64,000 nucleotides of DNA, from NCBI RefSeq assembly GCF_003336225.1, contig NZ_QPID01000014.1, positions 1 through 64,000 of the forward strand, read 5' to 3'. This document shows positions 47,831 to 56,693 of the stretch, one piece after another; within the stretch, counting starts at the first letter, position 1, and every line of letters starts with the position of its first letter. Origin of the DNA: Corallincola holothuriorum. GTDB lineage: Bacteria; Pseudomonadota; Gammaproteobacteria; Enterobacterales; Neiellaceae. The translations under genes and the position numbers were made by a program. The notes under the pieces are model-generated. The model made no database searches. It had not been told where the DNA came from and saw only the letters and a list, made by a program, of their open reading frames with translations.

Positions 47831-48397
47831 ATGGCGACGTATAGTACCAACGAATTTCGTGGAGGGCTAAAGTTCATGCTGGATGGCGAGCCCTGTTCAA
47901 TTATTGATAACGAGTTCGTTAAGCCTGGCAAGGGTCAAGCCTTTAACCGTGTAAAGATCCGCAAACTTATCTCCGGTAAGGTGTTGGAAAAAACTTTCAA
48001 GTCGGGCGAAACGGTCGAAGCCGCTGACGTCATGGATATTGAACTGGCTTACCTCTACAACGATGGTGAGTTCTGGCACTTTATGAACAATGACACATTC
48101 GAGCAGCTTGCGGCGGATGCTAAAGCGATCGGTGATCAAGAGAAGTGGTTGGTTGAGCAAGACGTTTGCACCATTACTACCTGGAATGAGAATCCAATCT
48201 CAGTGACTCCACCTAACTTCGTTGAACTGGAAGTGACTGAAACTGATCCCGGTTTGAAAGGTGATACGGCCGGTACCGGCGGGAAGCCAGCGACATTGAG
48301 CACCGGTGCTGTGGTACGTGTGCCGCTGTTTATTCAGATTGGTGAAGTAGTGAAAGTAGATACTCGTACCGGTGAATACGTTTCCCGAGTGAAGTAG
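47831..48397 (+). CDS. efp: translation elongation factor P
   Basis: This 188-residue factor relieves ribosome stalling at proline runs. It begins [19 protein letters not shown]; the modification site is Lys34 in [15 protein letters not shown] 47831 has GAGGT upstream; the longer open frame to 47735 is antisense to epmB. Length matches E. coli EF-P (188). The terminator at 48419 follows. Confidence 0.97.
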   Translation: MATYSTNEFRGGLKFMLDGEPCSIIDNEFVKPGKGQAFNRVKIRKLISGKVLEKTFKSGETVEAADVMDIELAYLYNDGEFWHFMNNDTFEQLAADAKAIGDQEKWLVEQDVCTITTWNENPISVTPPNFVELEVTETDPGLKGDTAGTGGKPATLSTGAVVRVPLFIQIGEVVKVDTRTGEYVSRVK

Positions 48398-48418
48398 CTT
48401 ATTGATTGCTCGAAAATG

Positions 48419-48446
48419 AAAAGCCGCTCTGTGTAGCGGTTTTTTT
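48419..48446 (+). terminator. terminator after efp
   Basis: A CCGCT/AGCGG stem (48424-48428 with 48435-48439), with A-run and T7, lies 22 nt after the efp stop. Confidence 0.85.
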
Positions 48447-48508
48447 ATTAGTTATCAACTGGTCTGCAGCTGATTATTTGAATGATTCCCAAGGATGGCT
48501 CGATAAAA

Positions 48509-49048
48509 ATGGATATTTTTTCTCGCTTACGTTTTGTATTTCTTCTCGCAACGCTCACTCTGACTCCCTCTATTGTTTTGGCAGATGAAAAGCCAGATCT
48601 GTCAGCTTTAAGCATGGTGGAGTTAATCAATGGCTTTTACAGCAATGTGAGCTGTGGTCCAGGCGGCGCGATGGAATCCCCATATTCAACCGATGATCAA
48701 GTATTTTTTAATACATACAAGAAATGTATCAAGCTGAATTACCACTATCTCAAAGCGATAGCGAAATTGGCGCCTGCTTATTATGAGGCGTATAAGCAGG
48801 TTGAATCTGACCCTTGGATTATTGCTGACCTTGCGAGCATAAAGAAAGCGTTTGATGAGGTAGGCCAAGGCGAAGCAGCTTGGGATGCTTTTTTTGCTAG
48901 CGCCAACACTTTTGATTATGACGTGTTAACAGATAAACAACACGAGCTTTTGGGTGAAGCTCTTATCCACTTACTTGGTGCGCCTTATGCAGTTGGTGAG
49001 CTGAATGGAGGCCTAAATATCACGGATCCCGATCCAATGTTGGATTAA
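48509..49048 (+). CDS. exported hypothetical protein
   Basis: The gene encodes 179 residues from ATG 48509 (MDIFSRLRFVFLLATLTLTP) with a signal peptide ending VLA; the open frame starts nine codons earlier. The mature protein is helical with two Cys (NVSCGPGG, KKCIKLNY) that could pair. No family is recognised. It stands alone between efp and the porin gene. Confidence 0.65.
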   Translation: MDIFSRLRFVFLLATLTLTPSIVLADEKPDLSALSMVELINGFYSNVSCGPGGAMESPYSTDDQVFFNTYKKCIKLNYHYLKAIAKLAPAYYEAYKQVESDPWIIADLASIKKAFDEVGQGEAAWDAFFASANTFDYDVLTDKQHELLGEALIHLLGAPYAVGELNGGLNITDPDPMLD

Positions 49049-49101
49049 TGGTGAACGTCCCTGTTCTGGCAACGACTCCCTAAAACTTATTTCAAGATCT
49101 C

Positions 49102-50130
49102 TTAGAAGCTGTGACTGATGCCGACTGAGAAGTAGTCAGAGTCCGATTTACTACTGCTATTGGCGGCGGTACGGTCGGTGTACCAGGCATAAAGCGCGGT
49201 CTTTTTGCTGAAGTCATAGCTGGCCCCAACGCTATAACCCTCTTTAAAATCGGCCGCCGGACGGGAACCATCAACGTGTTCCAGTTTGTGCATATCACTT
49301 TGTTGATATTGGCTACGTAGTGACACGTTATGGGTCAGTTGATAGGCCGCACTTGCCAACCAGCCTGATTGAGCGCTGCCTGTACCATCAGAGCGTTCAG
49401 ATTCTTGCCACATACCGCCGACGGTTAGGTTGGCTAACCTGGCTTGAGCCGTGGTGCGAATCGTATCGAAATTATTTACATCATCGTCATAAGCGACAGC
49501 GGCATAGAATGGCGTGCTGTTTAACTTACTGTCGCCATACATCAAGGCGGTAGAGAAGCCATCACTGTCGCTTTCACCGTTGACGGAGTCACTTTCGTTA
49601 TCTGCGCCGGTGGCCACCCAGGTCATGCCTAACGTAAAGCCGGCAAGGGACGGGCTTATGTAAGTCAGGGTTTCGGACATACGGTTTTCGCCGACAAACA
49701 TATATTTCAGATCCCCTTCAAAATCGTTGAACTGATCGACTTTGCCCTGACTCATTTTTAGCATGGTGTCATGGCGGCCAATCTTACCCGTACCAAAAGT
49801 TTTACTGTGAAGACCGACAAATTGGTTTCGGTTTTTGATGGTGTCATCGCCATCTTCGATCACCGCTTCGTATTCGAGTTGGTAGATAACTGATAGGTCG
49901 TCATTAACGCCGACATCGCCTTTTAGTCCGAAACGCGAAGCGTTACTCGACATATCCGTAAATGAGCCATCACCTTCGTCGGAAACTTGCCATGACAAGT
50001 TGAGCTTGCCGTATACCTGTACGCCGTTGAGTATCTCATCAACGCCGACATTGGCATGTGCTGTCAGGGGGATGGATGCGCTGGTGAGGAATGCAATAGT
50101 GATAGGACTGCGTTTAACAATGGACTGCAT
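49102..50130 (-). CDS. general porin (Gram-negative porin superfamily)
   Basis: This 342-residue outer-membrane barrel has a signal peptide ending TAHA. The first strand is VQVYGKLNLSWQVSDEG, followed by SSNASRFGLKGDVGVNDDLSVIYQLEYE and RNQFVGLHSKTFGTGKIGRHDT (constriction-loop region), and the protein ends ADYFSVGISHSF with terminal Phe. The trimeric OmpC/Porin_4 type is likely. It would admit small hydrophilic solutes. A long 213-nt leader separates it from the next gene; no regulator site was recognised. Confidence 0.9.
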   Translation of the reverse strand: MQSIVKRSPITIAFLTSASIPLTAHANVGVDEILNGVQVYGKLNLSWQVSDEGDGSFTDMSSNASRFGLKGDVGVNDDLSVIYQLEYEAVIEDGDDTIKNRNQFVGLHSKTFGTGKIGRHDTMLKMSQGKVDQFNDFEGDLKYMFVGENRMSETLTYISPSLAGFTLGMTWVATGADNESDSVNGESDSDGFSTALMYGDSKLNSTPFYAAVAYDDDVNNFDTIRTTAQARLANLTVGGMWQESERSDGTGSAQSGWLASAAYQLTHNVSLRSQYQQSDMHKLEHVDGSRPAADFKEGYSVGASYDFSKKTALYAWYTDRTAANSSSKSDSDYFSVGISHSF

Positions 50131-50388
50131 TTAAAACTCCTGTACTTCATTAGTTCTCAGTGAGTAGTGCTGAAGTTTGGCCACTGTTTATGACAAATAT
50201 ATGTCCATAACATGCTGAATAATAAGAAAGTTGTTGGGTTTTTGTTGCGTTTGTTTTAACTTGTGTCGGCAAGTGCCTCAATGGTTATCGGCTTACGTTT
50301 AATGTTTTACAAAAGTATGATTTGATAGCAATTCGCTAGAATCTTGATCAGCTACACTAAAGACGATGACGCCATAAGGACAAACACT

Positions 50389-50949
50389 ATGTGTAGGAAA
50401 AAGCACCTGGGATGGTGCGCGCTGTTGTTCGGAGGGATGTTGATGGCAGAGGTTGCCGCGGCGGAGGTGCCCCCGATGAAATCTGAACAGATAACACAGT
50501 GGTTAGCTGCCGCTCCGGCGGTTTATCAGTGGAGCAGGGAGCACCCAGAAACGGCATCAGCTCATCAAATTACTGATATCACCCAGTTATCAGAAGTGTT
50601 TAGCCAACGAGTGAGGGCGTCAGGCAAAGATTCCGAAGCGTTAAGTCAATTATTGTCCAAGCACGGTTTCAATAACTATGATGAGTGGTCGCAGATGTTT
50701 GAGCGACTGATGTTGGCGGTTAGTGCCCTAAATATGCGAGCCAAGAATATTGGTCCGTCGTTACGCGACGCGATGACACAGTTGGCTAACGATCAAGATA
50801 TAGATGAAGAAACCCGCGATCGCTTGCTGCAAGAGTATGCTGCAGTGATGAAAACCATCGAGGTGCTGGAAACGGTACCGGATGAAGATATTAATGCGGT
50901 GGCGCCGTTCGAGCCGCAGATCCGTGCATGGCTGGATTCAGCTAGATAG
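50389..50949 (+). CDS. exported helical protein of unknown function
   Basis: This is a 186-residue protein. ATG 50389 has AAGGA 8 nt upstream and gives a signal peptide (MCRKKHLGWCALLFGG ... AEVAAA). The mature part is strongly helical (LSQLLSKHGFNNYDEWSQMFERLM; DQDIDEETRDRLLQEYAAVMKTIEVLE) with no catalytic motif. It might be a small periplasmic accessory protein. It precedes the malE-like gene by 298 nt but no operon link is evident. Confidence 0.68.
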   Translation: MCRKKHLGWCALLFGGMLMAEVAAAEVPPMKSEQITQWLAAAPAVYQWSREHPETASAHQITDITQLSEVFSQRVRASGKDSEALSQLLSKHGFNNYDEWSQMFERLMLAVSALNMRAKNIGPSLRDAMTQLANDQDIDEETRDRLLQEYAAVMKTIEVLETVPDEDINAVAPFEPQIRAWLDSAR

Positions 50950-51247
50950 CTCTAGGTTTGGACTTAGGGCTGAACGCGCTATTCATCGTTGATTGTGCTT
51001 GCTTGGCAAATCACTGATGCCTATTTTTTCCGTTCTCTAATTGGGCGAGGTAGTTATGCCCTGCTCCTTGCTCGACATTAGCGGCCAAGGATCGCCCTCG
51101 CGGCGGCCTATTCTTATTTTAGTATTGCCGCAAATAACTTTAATGCGAATGTGATCCAGATCTTTCGCTGCCATGTTACCGGTTGCAATGTGGCGATGGC
51201 TGACGGATTCTTGGCCAATTGGAATTGATGGAGTGGGACAAATAATA
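50950..51247. other. leader region of the malE-like gene
   Basis: No gene is visible. It contains a CRP-like site at 51150-51165 (listed separately) and a GC-rich hairpin near 51090-51110. The upstream open frame 51173-51247 is not thought to be translated, because malE has its own signal peptide start at 51248. Confidence 0.45.
51150..51165. promoter_or_regulatory. CRP-like operator upstream of the malE-like gene
   Basis: TGTGATCCAGATCTTT has a perfect left half-site TGTGATC and a partial right half relative to TGTGATCTAGATCACA. It lies about 98 bp before the malE start, a sensible place for catabolite activation. Binding is inferred from the match only. Confidence 0.5.
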
Positions 51248-52432
51248 ATGATAAAAAAAATAGGGAAGCCCTTTACGCTGGCCGCATTGCTATGTGGTGT
51301 TCTCGGTCAACCTGCTAACGCTGGCATGGTAGAGGGCGAGATCACTATCTGGATCGGCAAAGGTGCTGAGCAGATGAAGCAGATCGCCGCTCAGTTCAGT
51401 GCTGATACCGGCGTGGTGGTAAATGTTGAGAGCCCTGTCGATTCCACGAAACAGTTTGAAATTCAGGCCGGTGCAGGTGATGGCCCTGATATCTATTTTT
51501 GGCCCCACGACCGCATGGGTGATTGGGCTCGTGGCGGCTTGATTAGCGAAATTAAGCCATCTCCGGAACTGCGTGCTTCAGCCATTGACTATGCCTGGGA
51601 CGCAGTGACTGTCGATGGGCGCGTGTATGGTTATCCCATTGCGATTGAAGCGATCAGCCTTATTTACAACAAAGCACTTATCGATACGCCGCCCGCTTCG
51701 TTTGAGGAGATGTTCGCACTTGATAAGAAGCTTATGGCAGAGAAAGGTGTCAACGCTATTTTATGGGATTACAACAACACCTATTACACCTGGCCTTTGT
51801 TGGCCGCTAATGGCGGTTATGTGTTTGCCCGTAAGGACAGTGGGTATGATGTCAAAGATACCGGGGTGAACAAACCGGGCGCTAAGGTGGGAGCCAAGCT
51901 GTTAAAGCGGATGCTGGATGAGGGCTTGATGCCACGCAATAGTGACTACTCCATCATGGAGATGAAGTTTAAGAAGCAAGAGATCGCTATGATGCTCAAT
52001 GGTCCTTGGTATTGGGACGATCTGCAGAAAGAGGGGATCGACTTCGGCGTGACACCTTTGCCAACGGTGGATGGACATCCGGCCAAGCCATTTGTTGGGG
52101 TATGGGCTGCGATGATTAATTTGGCTTCGCCTAATGCGTTGTTAGTAAAAGAATTGCTGAACAATTATCTGATGACGGAAGAGAACCAGCGTTTGCTTTA
52201 TACCAGCGGCGAGCTGGGCGCGATGGCAAATAAAAACTTGCAGAAAGAGCTAGAAAAAGATCCCATGGTGCAGGCTGTTTATGCCAGTGCTGCAATGGGT
52301 GAGCCGATGCCGAATGCAGCAGCGATGGGACGCTTTTGGTCATCGATGGGCACCATTATTTCTAATATCACTACCGGACGTCAGCAAGTGGATAAAGCGC
52401 TGGATACTGCGGCGAAACGTATTATTCGCTAA
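51248..52432 (+). CDS. malE: maltose/maltodextrin-binding protein, MalE-like
   Basis: The gene encodes 394 residues from ATG 51248, which opens a signal peptide MIKKIGKPFTLAALLCG ending QPANA; GGAG lies about 15 nt upstream. The mature protein begins with GEITIWIGKGAEQMKQIAAQF and has GPDIYFWPHDRMGDWARGGLI, YGYPIAIEAISLIYNKAL and NGPWYWDDLQKEGIDFGVTPLP, all MalE signatures. It delivers maltodextrins to a MalFGK2 importer, but no permease or ATPase gene is adjacent. It is followed by a GH13 gene after a terminator. Confidence 0.92.
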   Translation: MIKKIGKPFTLAALLCGVLGQPANAGMVEGEITIWIGKGAEQMKQIAAQFSADTGVVVNVESPVDSTKQFEIQAGAGDGPDIYFWPHDRMGDWARGGLISEIKPSPELRASAIDYAWDAVTVDGRVYGYPIAIEAISLIYNKALIDTPPASFEEMFALDKKLMAEKGVNAILWDYNNTYYTWPLLAANGGYVFARKDSGYDVKDTGVNKPGAKVGAKLLKRMLDEGLMPRNSDYSIMEMKFKKQEIAMMLNGPWYWDDLQKEGIDFGVTPLPTVDGHPAKPFVGVWAAMINLASPNALLVKELLNNYLMTEENQRLLYTSGELGAMANKNLQKELEKDPMVQAVYASAAMGEPMPNAAAMGRFWSSMGTIISNITTGRQQVDKALDTAAKRIIR

Positions 52433-52467
52433 TCTGAAGATGGTAATGCTAACGTAAATAGTAAGAG

Positions 52468-52493
52468 AGGCCGGCCACTGTGCCGGCTTTTTT
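52468..52493 (+). terminator. terminator between malE and GH13 gene
   Basis: A GCCGGC/GCCGGC stem followed by T6 (52482-52493) lies between the two genes. Partial read-through may set a higher level for the binding protein than for the enzyme. Confidence 0.8.
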
Positions 52494-52520
52494 GACTCAG
52501 GCACAAGGAATCCAACACAC

Positions 52521-53951
52521 ATGAGCGAACAAGCGATAGGCCCTGACTGGGTAAAAGAAGCGGTGTTTTATCAGATCTTTCCAGACCGCTTTGCCCGTGG
52601 CAAAGAGATCTCTCATAGCCCAGGGTTAGTGTTTAAACCTTGGGGGGCAGATCCGGCAGAACAGGGCTTTCAAGGGGGCGACCTTTACGGTGTCATCGAT
52701 AACCTGGACTACTTGAAATCACTGGGTGTTACCGCTATCTATTTGTGTCCTATTTTTGCCAGTGCCTGTAATCACAGGTACCACACATTTGATTACATGC
52801 AGGTAGATCCGCTGTTAGGAGGTAACGACGCCCTACGCAAATTGCTGGACGAAGCCCATGCCCGAGATATGAAAGTGGTACTGGACGGTGTGTTTAATCA
52901 CGCCAGCCGCGGGTTTTGGGCGTTTCATCATATCTTGGAGAATGGTGGTGATTCGCCTTATATCGACTGGTTTAAAGTACAGGATTGGCCACTTCGCCCG
53001 TACAGTAGTGATGAAGATAATCCACCAAACTACGATGCTTGGTGGAATTTGCCTGCATTGCCGAAGTTTAATCACCAAAATCCAGGTTGGCGTGCACACA
53101 TCTTCGATGTCGCAGAATACTGGCTGAAGTTTGGTATCGATGGCTGGCGTCTCGATGTGCCAAGAGAGATCGAAGATGATGATTTTTGGCGTGAGTTCCG
53201 TGCTCGTTGTAAGGCGGTGAATCCTGACGCCTATATTTGTGGTGAGATCTGGATGAAAGCTCAGCGTTGGCTGCAGGGTGATATGTTTGACGCCACCATG
53301 AACTACATTCAAGCCTGCGCCACACTCAGCTATATCGGCGCCGACAGTTGGAATGGTTACCGTCGTAACAATCTGGAAGTGTCCCCGATGGGCGCCGACA
53401 GCTTTGTTGAAGTGATGGAAGATATGTATGCCAGCTATGCTTGGGGCATCAACGAGATGCAGCTTAACCTGCTTGGTAGCCATGATATGGCTCGGCCTTT
53501 GTGGATCATGGGTGAAGACAAAAAGGCGATGAAACTGGCTTTGCTAACCATGTTTGCTACGCCGGGGGCGCCTTGTATTTACTATGGTGACGAGATCGGT
53601 ATGTCAGCCGGTGACGATCCTTATTGTCGTGAAGGTTACCCGTGGGATGAGCCGGAAAAACAAGATAGAGCGTTATTCCAATTTATTGCGCAACTTGCGG
53701 AAGTGAGAAAAGGCTCGGCAACGCTGTGTCATGGTGAAATTCAGTTCCTTTCGCCACAACAGAATTGTGTGTTGTTTACCCGGAAATATCAGGGTGACAC
53801 CCTGTTGGTGGCACTCAATCCAAATCAGCAAGCGGTGTCGTTAACGTTGCCGAAAGATGGGGAACTGCTTTTCCAATTGGGCGACAAGATCTCGATTGCG
53901 ACAACTACGCTCTGTTTGAGTGCGCAATCTGCCGCCATTGTTAAGCTGTAA
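52521..53951 (+). CDS. GH13 alpha-amylase family enzyme (cyclodextrinase/neopullulanase-like), copy 1
   Basis: This 476-residue cytoplasmic enzyme has no signal peptide. The GH13 regions are visible: VVLDGVFNH (I), GWRLDVPREIED with the nucleophile Asp near 212 (II), YICGEIW with the acid Glu near 241 (III) and GSHDMAR (IV) near 320. FYQIFPDRFARG at the N-terminus is typical of cyclomaltodextrinase/neopullulanase-like enzymes, but the usual N-terminal domain is lacking, which suggests an alpha-glucosidase or oligo-cleaving form. It lies behind malE and should break down imported maltodextrins. A closely related second copy is at 62210. Confidence 0.9.
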   Translation: MSEQAIGPDWVKEAVFYQIFPDRFARGKEISHSPGLVFKPWGADPAEQGFQGGDLYGVIDNLDYLKSLGVTAIYLCPIFASACNHRYHTFDYMQVDPLLGGNDALRKLLDEAHARDMKVVLDGVFNHASRGFWAFHHILENGGDSPYIDWFKVQDWPLRPYSSDEDNPPNYDAWWNLPALPKFNHQNPGWRAHIFDVAEYWLKFGIDGWRLDVPREIEDDDFWREFRARCKAVNPDAYICGEIWMKAQRWLQGDMFDATMNYIQACATLSYIGADSWNGYRRNNLEVSPMGADSFVEVMEDMYASYAWGINEMQLNLLGSHDMARPLWIMGEDKKAMKLALLTMFATPGAPCIYYGDEIGMSAGDDPYCREGYPWDEPEKQDRALFQFIAQLAEVRKGSATLCHGEIQFLSPQQNCVLFTRKYQGDTLLVALNPNQQAVSLTLPKDGELLFQLGDKISIATTTLCLSAQSAAIVKL

Positions 53952-53991
53952 AGCGGTTACTAGTTAACTGGATTAACATGTTTAGTTATTG

Positions 53992-54020
53992 AAAAGCACC
54001 GGTCGTTTGCCGGTGCTTTT
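53992..54020. terminator. bidirectional terminator after GH13 copy 1
   Basis: An AAAAGCACCGG/CCGGTGCTTTT stem (53992-54002 with 54010-54020) ends the plus-strand GH13 gene and the minus-strand CBM21 gene, which converge. Confidence 0.88.
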
Positions 54021-54044
54021 TATTTGGAGAACGAGGATTGCTAT

Positions 54045-54857
54045 TTACTGTACGGGAACTTGGTAGTTATTACCGAAGTTGTTATCCCAATAGGTTTCAC
54101 CGTTCACAGTATAGGAAATGGCATAATCAACTTGCGTGGCAGAACTGTCTTGGGCTTCGTCGCCTCGGGTTGTGAATGCCCAGTATTCTGTGCCGTAATC
54201 GTTAGGATAATGGATACTGGCATAGCCTAAGTAGCGCTGTGCTTGAAATACTGCGTCACCAACATAAGTAGTCGCCCAGTTGTCATAGGAGTAGTGGATC
54301 TTCACCTCTTTGGCATAGCCTAGGTTTTGCAGGAAGAGGCTGACTCTAAAACTGCCAGGTACCTTGGTTTCTTGACCGTTGTAGTTGTACACCGAAGGCT
54401 TGGATGCGACGGAAAAGTCTGCATAAACTGGCGTAGTGATTTGCTCACCCTCACCGACAAACAAGCGATAGTTCTGGCCATCGTTGTTATCCCAGTAGGT
54501 GGTGCCATCGACTTCATATTTGATGACATATTCCAGTTCCAATGGCTCTTTCTTTTCATATGGGCTGCTGGTAACACGCTCCCAGCCGGCTTGCCAGAGT
54601 TCTTGGCTATTATCGATTGAACCTGCAAAAACTGCTGGGCGGTCATACCATATGCCATCGCTATCACGGTAGTGGATAGAGACTTTCTTATCATAGGCGA
54701 GGTTGTCCACACGGATATCGAAATTGAATGACTGCCAGTTGTATCCGTAGCGGCTGTGAAGGATGGATGAGCCTTTGATAAGGTCAACCGGGGCGGCAAA
54801 TAATGCCGAGGTTGAAGAGATGAACAGAAGGGCGATGCTAACGACTAATTTTTTCAT
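54045..54857 (-). CDS. secreted tandem CBM21-type starch-binding protein
   Basis: The gene encodes 270 residues from ATG 54857, with GGAG upstream and a signal peptide ending ALFAA; the longer frame to 55172 is not coding-like. Two similar domains follow (about 25-145 and 155-270). Each has KKVSIHYRDSD- or KEVKIHYSYDN-type strands and ends with WDNN-x-G-x-NY (YWDNNDGQNY and YWDNNFGNNY), the CBM21/CBM53 starch-binding signature. There is no catalytic domain. It may hold starch or glycogen at the cell surface for the nearby GH13 and malE system. TGTGATC-like sequences upstream (about 54940-54985) suggest CRP control. Confidence 0.85.
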   Translation of the reverse strand: MKKLVVSIALLFISSTSALFAAPVDLIKGSSILHSRYGYNWQSFNFDIRVDNLAYDKKVSIHYRDSDGIWYDRPAVFAGSIDNSQELWQAGWERVTSSPYEKKEPLELEYVIKYEVDGTTYWDNNDGQNYRLFVGEGEQITTPVYADFSVASKPSVYNYNGQETKVPGSFRVSLFLQNLGYAKEVKIHYSYDNWATTYVGDAVFQAQRYLGYASIHYPNDYGTEYWAFTTRGDEAQDSSATQVDYAISYTVNGETYWDNNFGNNYQVPVQ

Positions 54858-55234
54858 ATATAACTCCGTAACTATATGATTAAAAACTAAAAAACAAAAC
54901 ATGCAAACTTTTACCTCTGCGTTTGCAGTTGTAACTCTGCGTGTGATTTGTGTCAAGCAAATGTTATTTTTGTGATCTTTTTCGCGCTGGCTAAAGCCAA
55001 TCATGTCGTCACTATATTTTAAGCCAAATCCTACCTGTTTTTTGCACCTGAACAGCTGCATGATCCGGCCAGTGATGAACTGCAGTAGGCAAGAGGAGAG
55101 TGATCTATTTATGTTAGCGATATCTAAGATGGTGGGTGCTGAAATGGTGTTCAGATTGTCTGCTACTGCCAACCTGCTGCAGTCGCTGAACGAGCGACTG
55201 CAGCTGGTTGGATTCGTTGTTTGCTTAGCAGGGC
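54858..55234. other. intergenic region with inverted repeats
   Basis: No coding region is supported in these 377 nt. CRP-like half sites TGTGA lie near 54940-54975 on the side of the CBM21 gene. A long inverted repeat (55171-55187 with 55193-55209) lies just after the transporter stop. Confidence 0.5.
55171..55209. repeat. 17-bp inverted repeat with two mismatches
   Basis: The arms 55171-55187 and 55193-55209 pair except for an internal 2-nt mismatch; the core CTGCAGTCGCT / AGCGACTGCAG is perfect. It lies 26-64 nt after the transporter stop on the minus strand, with no T-tract. It could be a Rho-independent-like 3' end stabiliser or an extragenic palindrome. Confidence 0.55.
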
Positions 55235-56173
55235 TTAGTGTTTACTTTTCGTCACAGCCATAAAGGTGATAGGGACAACGACCATGGCTGTACCTAGCAG
55301 GTGCCAGATGGTGAAAGGTTCACCGAGTATCAGCACTGCTGCAATCGCGGTGCACACCGGCCCCAAAGAGCCTGTCACTGACGTCTTATCAGGCCCCACC
55401 AAGCGTATTGCATCGCTAAACATAAATGACGGTAACACGGTACAGAACAGGGCGATGATCAGCCCGTAACCGTAGACCGGTAGTGGCTGTTGCGTGATCA
55501 CCAATAAGTTTGGCTGACTGAAGAGATAGTGCAGCAATATGCCGATACTTGCTGCCACCATGGCGACGATGGTGAATGCAGCACTACTGACTTTGTTGAT
55601 CAGTGGTTTACTGAACACCATGTAGAAGGCAAATATGACCGCGCTGGTGGCGACTAATCCTGTGCCCAGCAGGATATGCTGGCCTTGCTGCTTCAGATCA
55701 TGACCGACCATGACAGCGACGCCCGCCCAGGTGATGGGTAAGATCCAAAACATCTGTCGCGTTGGACGTTGTTTCATCCACCACCAGCTGAGCAAAACGG
55801 TGAAGGTTGGATAGGCAAATAGGACTAAGCGCTCCAACTGTGCGGGCACGTACTCTAAGCCCCACAGATCAAAGAAGCTGGCACCGTAGTAGCCCAGCAA
55901 ACCAATAGCGGCAATAGGCATTCCGTGCCGTTTTAGCAGCTGGCTGCTAAGCCAGCCCTGATGCCAGCCCCAAGCTCCCAACGCCAGATATATCGGCAGT
56001 GAAAACAACATACGTAAGCTCATCAGGGTGACGCTGTCGACCTGATATTGATAAGCCAGCTTGATGAAGATGCCTTTGGCTGAAAACAGTGCCGTCGCGA
56101 AAGCGGCAAGCAAAATGCCTTTCGTCCGATCCTGGGTGGCGTTGTCTGGTAATGCTATGGGTGAGGTGGTCAT
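55235..56173 (-). CDS. EamA/DMT superfamily transporter
   Basis: This 312-residue inner-membrane protein has about ten hydrophobic segments in two EamA repeats (ILLAAFATALFSAKGIFIKLAYQ and LLGTGLVATSAVIFAFYMVFSKPL as their starts). The start ATG 56173 has AAGGA 9 nt upstream; a longer frame to 56257 runs through a strong hairpin and is unlikely. The family exports or imports small metabolites. The substrate is unknown; a promoter at 56392-56364 and a structured leader precede it. Confidence 0.85.
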   Translation of the reverse strand: MTTSPIALPDNATQDRTKGILLAAFATALFSAKGIFIKLAYQYQVDSVTLMSLRMLFSLPIYLALGAWGWHQGWLSSQLLKRHGMPIAAIGLLGYYGASFFDLWGLEYVPAQLERLVLFAYPTFTVLLSWWWMKQRPTRQMFWILPITWAGVAVMVGHDLKQQGQHILLGTGLVATSAVIFAFYMVFSKPLINKVSSAAFTIVAMVAASIGILLHYLFSQPNLLVITQQPLPVYGYGLIIALFCTVLPSFMFSDAIRLVGPDKTSVTGSLGPVCTAIAAVLILGEPFTIWHLLGTAMVVVPITFMAVTKSKH

Positions 56174-56203
56174 CGCGCAGTTCCTTGTTGCGGCTGGGAA
56201 ATG

Positions 56204-56246
56204 GACTGCGGAACTGGCGTTATTGACTGCGGGTTCCGCAGTCAAT
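56204..56246 (-). promoter_or_regulatory. mutually exclusive leader hairpins of the transporter gene
   Basis: In the minus-strand leader one segment (56233-56246) can pair perfectly over 11 bp either with 56222-56232 or with 56204-56214. The second form ends 31 nt before the ATG. Such exclusive pairing is the pattern of riboswitches and translational attenuators. No ligand-binding family is recognised. Confidence 0.5.
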
Positions 56247-56363
56247 GGTGTTTTCAATCAGAACACGCGTAACTGCATCGGCTCTGCTAGGAGGAGCCAA
56301 TGGTTGACGCTGAGCATGACTGATACGTTTGGCATGGGTGACCTATTAAATTGCTGAGCCTTT

Positions 56364-56392
56364 AAATTATGGTACTCACTGTCTGATGTAAA
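56364..56392 (-). promoter_or_regulatory. sigma-70-type promoter of the DMT transporter gene
   Basis: On the minus strand TTTACA (56392-56387) and TAATTT (56369-56364) are separated by 17 nt. It lies after the upstream terminator, so the transporter has its own promoter about 190 nt before its start. Confidence 0.55.
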
Positions 56393-56439
56393 GTGAAAAG
56401 TCAGTTAGGCGAACCAGTGAAAAGAGAGGGGTCGCTATA

Positions 56440-56687
56440 GGGGCAAAAAAATGGGCGACTATTAAGTCGCCCGAAAGAAAGATTCCCGTTAACCTTACAA
56501 GCAACCTACCTGCTTATAAGATGACCTCTCGCCACTATGGAGGAGTCGATGCTCCGAACAACCACCCAGCGTAACGAAAGATGGTAGATCAGTTGTCATA
56601 TGGGAGTGTGACAACAGACCGACCACGATGATCGTAGCAACCACGACCATCACATAAGTGATGCTGACTACCTTGCCTCACTCATTG
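56440..56687 (-). ncRNA. candidate Fur-regulated small RNA or attenuator leader
   Basis: A transcript of about 245 nt is predicted from a 17-nt-spaced promoter to a strong hairpin terminator (stem GGGCGACT/AGTCGCCC, U7 tail), preceded by a U-rich CUUUCUUU stretch as in Hfq-dependent RNAs. A second hairpin is formed by GTTGTCA/TGACAAC (56615-56609 with 56598-56592). Inside it, a 51-codon frame from 56650 starts MVVVATIIVVGLL and stops 25 nt before the terminator stem, resembling branched-chain attenuator leader peptides. No strong ribosome site precedes that ATG. The RyhB core was looked for and not found. Confidence 0.55.
56445..56472 (-). terminator. strong terminator of the minus-strand RNA
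   Basis: An 8-bp stem (56472-56465 with 56460-56453) with loop TAAT is followed by A and T7 on the minus strand. No plus-strand gene ends here, and the next minus-strand gene starts about 270 nt on. Confidence 0.85.
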
Positions 56688-56693
56688 AACAGC

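Noticed and set aside
55003-55263. 86-codon plus-strand frame between the CBM21 and transporter genes
   Set aside because: Low-complexity product, no ribosome site, and it spans a long inverted repeat that explains part of the open frame.
56061-56357. 98-codon plus-strand frame over the transporter leader
   Set aside because: It is antisense to the transporter gene and its leader hairpins, which explain the open frame better; no ribosome site was seen.
56440-56690. RyhB homologue
   Set aside because: The architecture fits, but the conserved RyhB core (CACAUUGCUUCC-type) was not found, so only a generic Fur-regulated RNA is proposed.
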